Origin: Chrysomallon squamiferum
Lineage: Eukaryota > Mollusca > Gastropoda > Neomphalida > Peltospiridae
Length of the DNA stretch: 11,000 nt
Direction: 5' to 3'
Assembly: GCA_012295275.1 (NCBI GenBank)
Contig: CM022679.1
Span: 1,309,775 to 1,320,774, forward strand
Below, in pieces: positions 1 to 8,092 of this stretch; positions within the stretch are counted from its first letter, which is position 1, and every line of letters starts with the position of its first letter. The notes below the pieces were generated by a model. The model ran no database searches. It saw nothing but the letters and a program-made list of their open reading frames with translations, and was not told where the DNA came from. The translations under genes were made by a program, and so were the position numbers.

Positions 1-293
1 TCAGCGTCAAGCTGAACGTGACGGTGAGGACAACAGCCAGAGACGTGATAAACCTCGTCGTGCGACAGCTCAACAAGGCAGTGGTCTCGCGGGGGAAGGA
101 GGGGCCGGTGTACAGTGACGAGGAGCTGGACGACTTCTGTCTGGTTGCAGTGATTGGTGCGAGGGAGAGAATTCTCAGAGACGATTATCAGCCACTCACA
201 CTGCAGAACCCGTGGACTAAGGGCAGGTTGTACGTGAGGTTGAGGAGTAACATCCTGGCAGCCATCCAGCAAGGCCACGCGACAGCAGTGTAG
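1..293 (+). CDS. C-terminal coding exon of a Ras-association-like protein, tentatively ANKFN1 / wide awake family (5' end outside window)
   Basis: The reading frame is open from the left edge (codons from position 3) to TAG at 291-293, about 96 residues. GTG at 18 is an internal valine codon, not a start. The frame is clearly more GC-rich than its surroundings and looks coding. It reads like a Ras-association (ubiquitin-like) domain: a first strand followed by TTARDVINLVVRQLNK (the TTAxxVI helix), then YSDEELDDFCLV, then RERILRDDYQPL and QNPWTKGRLYVRL, and a short tail ending GHATAV. That order (strand, helix, 'LV' strand, 'RxLxDD' turn, final strand) fits RA domains. The ANKFN1 / Drosophila wide awake proteins carry ankyrin repeats, a fibronectin III domain and a C-terminal RA domain, and this is the family I favour. 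Other RA-containing scaffolds remain possible. The AG at 3-4 could be a splice acceptor, but nothing upstream is visible to test it. Confidence 0.6.
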   Translation, partial: SVKLNVTVRTTARDVINLVVRQLNKAVVSRGKEGPVYSDEELDDFCLVAVIGARERILRDDYQPLTLQNPWTKGRLYVRLRSNILAAIQQGHATAV

Positions 294-831
294 TCGTTGA
301 AAACACACCAACAGTGTAGCTGTTACTATCACCATTGAAGCAATTAACTACTATCAGCAGTGTAGCTGTTACAAAAATATCACCATTGAAGCGTTTAACT
401 TCAGCAATGCAGCTGTTCAGAAAGATCATGAAACCACAGTGAAACTGTTTATTATGATTATGATCAAAACAGCAGCTATCTGACCAGGGCAGTAGAAAAG
501 CTGTATTGCAGTGTAGCTATTCATCAGCATCATTAAACCACAGTGAAGCTGTTTATGTTGATAAACAGAATAGTTATTAAAAAGGATGGTAGAATAGCTT
601 TTCAGCAGGTTCCACAGTGAAGCTGTTCAGCTAGTGACTGACTGCAGTGTGTCTATTCAGAACCATGAAAAGCAGGGACAGCAGAATAGCTATTCAGCAC
701 ATAAACAGCATTGTACTGTTTAGATGAATAAGGAGATTTGCTATTCAGGAGGTGTGATAGGACAGCTGTAGTGTCATTATTCAGCAAAAACTGCTGTGAT
801 GCTACTCAGCAAGGTCATGGTACAGCAGCTG
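267..831 (+). repeat. Degenerate tandem repeat starting in the last codons of the RA-like gene and filling its putative 3' UTR
   Basis: A word close to CAGTGTAGCTGTTCAG recurs about 15 times with drift, for example at 312-326 and 358-372 (identical CAGTGTAGCTGTTAC), near 435, 510, 538, 610, 643 and 680, and weaker versions to about 800. Copies two and three also share TATCACCATTGAAGC at 327-341 and 378-392. Between cores there is often a CAG-AAG-CAT-GA-like spacer, as at 417 and 658. The ends resemble each other: CAGCAAGGCCACGCGACAGC (267-286, coding) against CAGCAAGGTCATGGTACAGC (807-826). Unit length is irregular, roughly 30-50 bases. There is no open frame across it, so it is read as 3' UTR. 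Confidence 0.7.
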
Positions 832-880
832 CAATGACATGATGTGTTTAGTGTTTAACAAACATAAACCTAATTTTAAA

Positions 881-886
881 AATAAA
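881..886 (+). promoter_or_regulatory. Candidate poly(A) signal AATAAA for the RA-like gene
   Basis: This is the first AATAAA after the stop codon, about 590 bases downstream of it, just after the decayed repeat ends. The sequence that follows is A-rich rather than clearly GU-rich, so the call is weak. Further AATAAA words occur downstream, including several in the repeat at 2058-2520. Confidence 0.25.
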
Positions 887-1000
887 ACAAAATCAAAGGA
901 AAATGTCAAAATTTAACAGAAACTAAAACTGATATTTATAATAATTTATTTACAAATGATACTGATGTCTGGATTTCAGGGGAAATATTTGAGAAATGTA

Positions 1001-1241
1001 AGGGAGGTAATTTGGAATCTAGTCCTAAATGTGTCTGACAATGTTTTTTTGTATAATTATGTGAATGTAGGGGAGATAACTTGTGAGAGAAGGGAGATAA
1101 TGCTTAGAGAGTATAGCTAAGAAAGATGATTTGTGATATGAGAAAGAAACAAAAACTGGAATCTGATGATAAACACTGATATTATTTTCTGTGATTTCTC
1201 AATTCGAGGGGAGATAACTTGTACTATAGGGGAGACAATCT
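1001..1241 (+). repeat. Cluster of five GGGAGATAACTTGT-like motifs
   Basis: Copies lie at about 1001-1014 (AGGGAGGTAATTTG), 1070-1083 (GGGGAGATAACTTG), 1091-1104 (AGGGAGATAATGCT), 1207-1222 (GGGGAGATAACTTGTA) and 1228-1241 (GGGGAGACAATCTG). All are in the same orientation, and spacing ranges from about 20 to 115 bases. I recall AGGGAGATAACT as a frequent dispersed word in molluscan genomes; that is memory and was not checked here. No coding frame runs through it. Confidence 0.55.
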
Positions 1242-1319
1242 GAATGATTAACAGTGAAGTCTGTGATTTCATACACAACATGTTGTGTATATGATATGAT
1301 CTCAATGTTGAAGAGTTTG

Positions 1320-2057
1320 TTAGAATACACAGTGCTATATATAGTTAACTTTGTATTGCCTCTTTTGTCTGGTGAAAAGCTTGCTAGACTGTACTCTAGT
1401 CTGTTGTGTTAAAAACAATTTGTGATACATATTCTGTTTTTAAGTTTAATTCTTATTTCTATTTATGCATTTAAAGGTTGTTGATTTCTTTTTTGTTCTT
1501 GTTGTTCTTTTGTTGTTCTTTACACATTGTTGTTGTTACAGATCAGGAAGAAAATCACCCTGTTTATCAGTTTTAAAAGTATTAAGTGAGATATTAACAA
1601 AATACAGCTAAAAATAACAAATAAACAAATAAACAAATAAATAAATAAATAATAACCTGGAGATCTGCTCTTTCCACTGAATGTCACTAAACTGACACAC
1701 TTTTTGTCAGTTTTATTTCTGATTTACAAAAATTCATGTTTTGATGTTTTTCTCAACCCCACAAAAGATTTTACATTTATCTGAATTTTTCACCTGATTC
1801 AGCAAACCAGTCTCAATGGACCAGACTGCAACACTCAAACCACAGGTCAAAGGTCATGATCCTGTTCTGGAGATAATGAAAAAAATATCCTAATCAATAA
1901 AACTAGAGCTGGGATTGATTGCAGATTTCTTCTCTACAGAAAATCTGACTGATACAAATAATCCTTATCATGCTGAGTACCTTTAATAACCTCTACGTAT
2001 ACAATCATCTGTCCTTAGACCAGCAGACTGAGTTCTAACAATACTTCTGTATATCAG
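1320..2057. other. Non-coding stretch with simple-sequence patches
   Basis: No supportable exon or RNA gene. It contains a T-rich TTG/TTC patch at about 1478-1539 and an AAAC/AAAT simple repeat at about 1611-1655. The rest is unremarkable AT-rich sequence with stops in all frames. Confidence 0.6.
1611..1655 (+). repeat. AAAC/AAAT simple repeat
   Basis: Four-base units AAAC then AAAT run from about 1618 to 1652 after an A-rich lead. This is an ordinary microsatellite. Confidence 0.85.
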
Positions 2058-2520
2058 TCTGTGTGTCATCTCTTTCTAGTTAACAGATGACACTGTTAAC
2101 CTCTGCAGTGAAAATGTCAGTATAAATTATAAAATAAAGTATCTGTGTGTTAATATTTAGCACAGTTAACAGACTATAATAATATGATAATACTAACCTA
2201 AGTAGTGAAAATATAAAAAATAAAATATGGGATCTGTGTGTTATTTTTCACCTAAGTTAAGTCAGATGACAATACTAACCTTGCTAGTTAAAATGTCTAT
2301 ATTAAAATAAAGTATCTCAGCTATTGTTTACCAGTTAACAGTTGACAAAACAAAGCCTGCTTGTGAAAATGTCAACAGTAAAATAACAGTTGACAGTGCT
2401 AATCTAAGTAGTGAAAATGTCAACAGTAAATTAAAATATCTGTGTGTTATCTTTTATCACAGCTAACAGACAACAATACTAACCTTGCTAATGAAAAAGT
2501 CAGTACTGAAATAATTATTA
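2058..2520 (+). repeat. Degenerate ~85-bp minisatellite, five to six units
   Basis: Units begin with TCTGTGTGTTAT-like sequence at about 2058, 2142, 2233, 2315 (weak) and 2439; a truncated unit starts near 2384. Within each unit the order is TCTGTGTGTTAT, then AGTTAACAGATGACAATAC, then TAACCTTGCTAGTGAAAATG, then TCAGTATAAAATAAAGTA. Start-to-start spacing is about 84, 91, 82, 69, 55. Units have diverged by substitutions and small indels, so the array is old. No frame stays open, so it is not protein-coding. Confidence 0.8.
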
Positions 2521-3630
2521 TTTTATAATGTTTGGGGTTTTGGGGTTTTTTTTTATATATAGCTGATGATTCTTTGTTGTCAAACATTAATTCAGGTACT
2601 GAGAATGTTGTGTTATGTCTTAATATGCAGAAGTATATTTCAAACACTGTCATTTTCCAATCCAAAAATGTTAAAATAAAATTAAAATAATGATAGAAAT
2701 TTTAAAAAGTTCTGTTTGCTGATTTAAAAGAAAAATAGGATGTGATTATTTCGTAGTTAATGAATGATAGGTATGTGATGTTTTTCACATCTCACAATTT
2801 CAGTGTTATAAAAGTGCAAATACACCAGTGTGTGTGTGTATACAATAGTGTCAATGGCCGCTTGGTTTCTTTCTGTTAGTAAACAAAACCACTAAATCAC
2901 TGACAAGTACAGAGAAATATAATCACTGAAGTGGAACTGTTGTTACAACAAAACCTGAACGTGCTGTTAAGAAATTTCTGTAAATATTGTGTAAATGATA
3001 TGGCAGGGATAAACTACTTACAAATCAACAATGTAGAATTCATGAGGGTCGCTCAAGTGGAACATGTGTTGCTGAAATGTGTCATTGTGTCAAAACTGTT
3101 TATAACCTTGACCATGTTTACTGCAGTTCTCAAAAACACTGCACCATGTTTACATCAGGGAAAGAATCTGGGGAGTAAGAATTTAAAACAAAAAAGACTT
3201 GTACATGAAAGTTACCACATTATTTAACAACATGAGAATAGTTTTAATGTAAACTAAATATCGGCTTTATCCAAGTCACGTAGAAACACCAGAACAAGGC
3301 AAAATTTAATTTCTTCAATCACAGTGTTCTCAATACTGTTTGAATTAAATATCAAAATCTCAACTCTAGCCCTAATATTTGTGTTTTTATAAAATTACCT
3401 TGATATTTCACATCTTCAAAATTATAATAAAAGAAAACCTAGTTCATTTCATTATCTCACCCTTTCTAAATATTTTCTAACATTCTACTGTCTTTCACAG
3501 GATCATGCATTTTTAAACTTTCACAAAGCACAGAATCATTAAACAATACAATATTCTGTAAAACATCACATCACAGACTTTATAAATATAAATATACCCA
3601 CATAACACAATTAATAATGTCAGGAATTTA
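2521..3630. other. AT-rich non-coding stretch, no supported gene
   Basis: I see no recognisable exon, RNA gene or element. A 98-codon open frame at 2931-3227 has no recognisable domain, starts only at GTG and has the base composition of its surroundings. A short GT run lies near 2829-2838, and a TTTTGGGG-like patch at 2531-2552 is simple sequence. Confidence 0.5.
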
Positions 3631-3725
3631 ACAGTTAGTGAGTCGCCCCCAGTAAACATGTCTAGAAACACCCTTGCTTTGCCTGGCTGTTCTGACTGGG
3701 ATAGCTTTAGGCTTGGTGCATCAAA
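3631..3725 (-). other. GC-richer islet, possible fragment of a dispersed repeat
   Basis: This stretch is visibly less AT-rich than either flank (for example GAGTCGCCCCCAGTAAACAT and TTGCTTTGCCTGGCTGTTCT). The minus strand has an open frame through it whose translation begins MFDAPSLKLSQSEQPGKAR, but I cannot assign a family. It may be an exon-sized relic of a transposable element or a conserved non-coding block. Confidence 0.3.
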
Positions 3726-3869
3726 CACACAAAAACATCAAGTCAGCAGAAGGTAGCAGGTTTATGAGGTTTTTAACTTACTTATAAATAGAAAACATTG
3801 ACCTTTCTGTGTCAGGTTTCTCTCACAGTGTTTAACAATCACATACACTGAGAGAAAAACTTTACATAC

Positions 3870-3931
<62 letters not shown>

Positions 3932-4018
3932 TAATAATAATAATAATACTAACAACAATAACAACAACAACAACAATAATAATAACAATAATAGAATGAT
4001 AATGATAACAATAACAAG
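3870..4018 (+). repeat. ATA/AAC trinucleotide microsatellite
   Basis: A pure ATA tract runs from about 3870 to 3928 (some 19 units), then continues as mixed AAT, AAC and GAT-containing triplets to about 4018. The interruptions make the right part the older portion. Reading frames running out of this tract are products of the repeat. Confidence 0.95.
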
Positions 4019-4100
4019 AATGATTATAGTAAAGGTGATAATAAATTATGCAATGTTGAAACAGATTGTTTTGTCATATTTATTCATTTTCTTAATTCAC

Positions 4101-4127
4101 TTTATTTATTTATTTATTTATTTACTT
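4101..4127 (+). repeat. TTTA tetranucleotide repeat
   Basis: Six consecutive TTTA units, followed by a drifted TTAC continuation. Simple sequence. Confidence 0.9.
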
Positions 4128-4874
4128 ACTAAGTTACTCTTATGTATGACACTTTTTGTGTTTTATTCTTTGATAATTTGTTATGTTAAAATGAAAAGAC
4201 ATCATCAAAGTGTTCTGAAATTGTTTTGTTTTGTTTTAATATACACTCCACGGAAATTATAACTCCGTTCAGTTTATTAACTGTCCAACTATTTTTTTTA
4301 TCTTATAACTCTTTTTAAAAAAAACACAGTTTAAGCATCAAAAATAACAATAGCTGCATGAAGTATCACAGACTGGTTGTCAAAGCTGCATTGTGTAATA
4401 AAAGTTTTGTACCTAATAAATTATTCATTACAAAACAGGCTGAACTATCCTGTATCAGAAAAGGTTTAAATTAAGCTGAAATTAAATTAAAATCAGCTAA
4501 CACATCAAATTAAAAAAAAATAATAATAAAAATTTTAAAAAAATATGAAAGAAAGAAATTGAATATAAAATAAAAATAATAATAATAAAATATAATATCA
4601 ATAAATAAATAAATAGTAATGAAAGAATAAATAACTAAATTATAAAAACAAATAACATATTTAAATTAAGAACAGCTGAGTAAGTTATTAATGATGCACA
4701 TCTGTTACACCAGTTTGTGGTTATAACTTACATTTAATACTGTGCTGTATTGTAAATACATTTTTATTCTTATACCTATTCATTTCTTACATCAACTTAA
4801 CAGTGTATAATGCTGCAAAGGTAATGTTAACATATGCATAAAGCTAGCTGCAAGTGTTAAGGAACATAAAGCTG
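4128..4874. other. AT-rich non-coding stretch with A-rich simple sequence
   Basis: No supported gene. From about 4512 to 4640 it is A-rich simple sequence with AAT, AAAT and GAAA patches. The remaining parts hold no recognisable motif beyond scattered AATAAA words, which are expected at this base composition. Confidence 0.55.
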
Positions 4875-5034
4875 TAGTTGTAAATGTGGATAAAGAAGGT
4901 ATCTGTAAATATCTGCATACTGCTACTATCTGTAAATATCTGCATACTGCTACTATCTGTAAATATGTGCATACTGCTACTAGCTGTAAATATGTGTGTA
5001 ATGCTACTATCTGTAAATGCAAATATGTGTGTAG
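4875..5034 (+). repeat. 27-bp minisatellite, four good units plus decayed ends
   Basis: The unit begins TATCTGTAAATATCTGCATA and ends CTGCTAC. Copies lie at 4900-4926, 4927-4953 (identical to the first), 4954-4980 (one change, ATCTGCA to ATGTGCA) and 4981-5007 (more changes). A broken unit follows from 5008, and a decayed copy (TAGTTGTAAATGTGGATAAA...) precedes it at about 4875-4899. Because 27 is a multiple of three, several frames on both strands stay open and give periodic peptides. These are consequences of the repeat, with no start context or domain to suggest a gene. Confidence 0.9.
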
Positions 5035-6131
5035 ATCTGGTAATTTATTGTGGAACTCAAGTCTTTCAGCTGTCTGTGATGAGAAGACACTGTAAATAAA
5101 AACAGCTCAATTTCATGTGTTTATTATTGTTTTGAAATACACTCAGATGGTTATTGATTACAGCTATTGTCCTAACAGTCAAACAGAATTACATTTTTTT
5201 TTAACTTGTGACATCTGTTTCTGTTTGATCTATAAATACATCCACAAAACACTGCCTGCTGTCAGTGGGTGTCAGGGAAATTGTCACATAGTAGTCATCA
5301 TTGCAGGTATGTAATCAGGAACAAAACTCAAAATTGCTTTATATTCTTTTTTGTTTTGAGGGTTCAGAATTTCCATAACTTTTCCAAAACTTTCCACAGC
5401 CCACAAATCCAAATTTCCAAAACTATTTCCAAGTAAATTCAATCACAATAAAGTGTTTTTTGCAGTTTTTAGACCTGTTTGTAACTTTTGCCTTGAGTAA
5501 GCTGCATGGTATACATAGGATTACTAGTAATAAGAAAATTAATGTAATTTAATTTGGCATCTTAAAATGCAGTTGTATTCTTGGAATGGACATGTAAGGC
5601 AGATTGCCAGAAATATGAAAAGTGGTTTTGTTGTTTCATTTAGAAACTTGAACTGGTTGGAACAGATGATTGTTGTTGCATTAAATCATTAATTATGTGG
5701 CTTGTCAGTGTGTGGATGTTGATAAGAAAAGTACAACAATGCAACAATATACACTTCTCAGTAATCAATCACACTGACCACTTAGTGCTATCACAACAAG
5801 TCTACTCTGCCAGTCTGACAGAAGTTTGTAACAAGTATCACCTATTGTTTAAACAGATTAAAAAACTGGAATACTAGAAACTATAGATGTGTTTAGCAAT
5901 AAGCACCTCTGCATATCTATGGTGTGCAAGATGTCACATGATTGTAGTAAGAGCATCTTAGTTCTGCCGAGTTGTTTTACAGACTGCTTGTTTTAAATGC
6001 ATTCATTTTTCTTTTCTTCACAAAATTACTGAATATAGGAACAATAAATTGTACCGGTACTCTTTGTTTGGAATATTGGTGAAACAAGCCAATTTATTAT
6101 ACATTTTATTTACAGCAAGGACACAAAACTG
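5035..6131. other. Non-coding stretch containing the first TTTCCAAAAC cluster
   Basis: No supported exon or RNA gene. Short open frames at 5117-5314 and 5695-5877 carry no recognisable domain. The only structure seen is the motif cluster at 5369-5432. Confidence 0.5.
5369..5432 (+). repeat. Cluster of TTTCCAAAAC-type words, left copy
   Basis: About five variants of CTTTCCAAAA occur in 64 bases: TTTCCATAAC, TTTTCCAAAACTTTCCACAG, ATTTCCAAAAC and TATTTCCAAG. A similar cluster lies about 700 bases downstream in the same orientation. Confidence 0.6.
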
Positions 6132-6202
6132 ATTTTCCAAAACTTTTAAGATCCTGGAAAACACTGACAAATTTCTAAAACTTTCCAAGACTTTCCAAAA
6201 CA
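6132..6202 (+). repeat. Cluster of TTTCCAAAAC-type words, right copy
   Basis: It contains ATTTTCCAAAACTTTTAAG, one copy in opposite orientation (CTGGAAAAC), then TTCTAAAACTTTCCAAGACT followed by TTCCAAAAC. The composition and phrase structure match the cluster at 5369-5432. This could be internal repeats of a decayed transposable element, but no terminal inverted repeats were identified. Confidence 0.6.
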
Positions 6203-6540
6203 CATACATAATTATGCCTTTTGACCCTATCATTGCGAGGCCAGTAAATGTGTATTTGTCAATGATCCTATCTGTAACCAATGCACTACTAGATGATCAG
6301 TCAGACAGTGTGAGATAAAATCAAGTACTGATCAAAATCATTCAGATATTCTGTACATTTTTTTGATAACTAACATACACTTAAATCATTCACTTACTAA
6401 TTTCTTAAACATATTTTATATCAATAATATTCTGACATCGGCTGCTTTGAGTATATTTGATTTGGAAAAGAAAAAAGTTAGCAATGAGGTATAGTAAAAC
6501 TCACAGGAACAAAAACAAACAAAAGATAAAACAAAATATA

Positions 6541-6546
6541 TTTATT
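6541..6546 (-). promoter_or_regulatory. SLC25A38: Candidate distal poly(A) signal of SLC25A38
   Basis: AATAAA on the minus strand, followed within 10-40 bases by a U/GU-rich stretch (TTTTGTTTTATCTTTTGTTT...), a typical downstream element. It would give a 3' UTR of about 1.5 kb. Closer AATAAA words on the minus strand at 7853-7848 and 7744-7739 have weaker downstream sequence and could serve as alternative sites. Confidence 0.4.
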
Positions 6547-8062
6547 AACATCATTATATAGAATCAACAGCCTGATCTTTAAAAAGCAACATTCGAAGGT
6601 TAGATCCAGGGTGACGTAATAAATAGGTTAGTTGAGATTCCTTACTGTGAAATCATTTCATAATAAAAAGTTATTTACATCATAAATATACAGACTTTCA
6701 GTCCAGGCAGTAAATGATTAAAAAAATAATGCATCAACCCTGGATACACAACCTTCGATCAGATTTCATTTATCTAACAGAAAAAATATTAACAATGATT
6801 ACAGTGCCACCGAAACCAATTGCAACTACTACATCTATTACAACATTATTTGTGCGTGACGACCACAGAAGCCAAACTATTGGTTTGACTTAATGATGGA
6901 GAAGATAGCCCTAACAATATGACACACAGTACATGCATCTAAACTGAATGGTCACACAACTGTTCATAAATAAAGGTTACAACAAACACAAACTATATTT
7001 ACAAACTGACAAGCCTCTTCTTAAAATTCAGTTAAATACAAAAACCTAGTTCTAGATGCTAATCAAATAAAATTACCTAATTATTCTTTTGCTTAATCAT
7101 AGGCAAGTTTGATAATACACTATGTGTTTAAAAAAATAAATATAAATAAGTGAAACACACAGCCTACCTGTAAGCATTCTAAAACATTATACCTATCGTT
7201 TAAACTCTATGAGAGCAAAGTATAAACATTAAGGACTGCAGGTCTGTTTAACAATAAGTTGTGTCCTATGGCAAAAGTTGATTTGTACCAAAAGTAAATT
7301 TAAAAAGCTGTCTTCAATATATGGCACGTGTACAAAGACCAACATATAGTGCAGTAAATAAAGTAAATGTAGTTCCCCCTCATTTTAACTAGTGTGTTCC
7401 ATGGACACAATATGAAAATATTTAGCACAGAGAGATCAGAAGGCAGAGATGATCTGTTCAACTAAACCAAACATTTAACATTCGAGACTGCATCAATTCA
7501 TCTGAACACATTTTTATATAACATTTGTATAAAACTTGTACAGCTGTCAAACAGAACGTAATACTGAAGACATCTACAATTTAATGTGTGTATACAGATA
7601 CATTTTTACAAAACTCTTAAATCACTATATCTAATGGAAACACAACATTGCATCTTACGAACACAACTAATTATAAACTGATTTTGTATTAAAGAAGGCT
7701 GCATCAATTAAATTTGATTATTGTAATTTTTTATACAATTTATTTTGTAGTGTATTTTACTGCATCAAATAATATTAATTACTGCATCAACCCATTGTAA
7801 CAGTGAATGCAGTTTCGCACAAAATTGATTCCATTTCACATATAGAATTTATTCTTGGATAGATAACAAATTATTTCAAAATGGCTAAAAAAGTAAGACA
7901 TTTTAGTTCAGATCCAGCCTTACATGTAACAAAATGAATCTGTTTTGATAGCCAAGTGTTCAGACAAAACAGTAACATGTTCTGTATGGGTCTAACACAC
8001 ATATACTGCATAGTTACAGTGAACATTAAAGTCTGTCTTGTAAAGATACTGGAAATAAGATC
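6547..8062 (-). other. SLC25A38: Putative 3' UTR of SLC25A38
   Basis: No open frame of note lies in the 1.5 kb after the stop codon. In transcript sense it holds four TTGATGCAG words (7496-7488, 7707-7699, 7768-7760, 7790-7782) and a fifth, TTGATGCAT, at 6737-6729. It also has two TGTAAATA words matching the Pumilio element (7003-6996, 6679-6672), which can occur by chance in AT-rich sequence. The extent rests on the poly(A) signal chosen. Confidence 0.4.
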
Positions 8063-8092
8063 TTAAGTCTTCAGTCCACATCGACGCATCAC
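8063..8092 (-). CDS. SLC25A38: SLC25A38 exon I, terminal (residues 267-275 and stop)
   Basis: Acceptor TATTTCAG. Encodes VMRRCGLKT then TAA, matching the short MMAKMGLKS tail of the human protein in length and in its GLK core. Very short, so it is found only through the phase and family match. Confidence 0.9.
   Translation of the reverse strand: MMRRCGLKT

Noticed and set aside
217-429. 70-codon minus-strand frame over the RA-like exon and repeat
   Set aside because: Antisense shadow of the coding exon and the degenerate repeat.
2531-2552. TTTTGGGG-like patch resembling telomere repeat
   Set aside because: Only two units next to a T-run; simple sequence with no telomeric context.
2931-3227. 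98-codon open frame on the + strand
   Set aside because: GTG start, no domain, AT-rich codon use like the surrounding DNA, no splice or conservation cue. A chance frame.
3996-4262. 88-codon open frame rich in Ile, Phe and Tyr
   Set aside because: It runs out of the ATA microsatellite and through the TTTA repeat; the hydrophobic look is a result of AT-rich simple sequence.
4884-5099. Overlapping open frames on both strands with periodic peptides
   Set aside because: They are produced by the 27-bp minisatellite, whose length is a multiple of three.
5881-5990. Possible small structured RNA around an AAGATG...CATCTT pairing
   Set aside because: Short imperfect stem only; no tRNA or other RNA family features could be drawn.
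6018-6281. 87-codon minus-strand frame with KVLESF/KVLENQF repeats
   Set aside because: The peptide repeats come from the TTTCCAAAAC words read antisense; no domain recognised.
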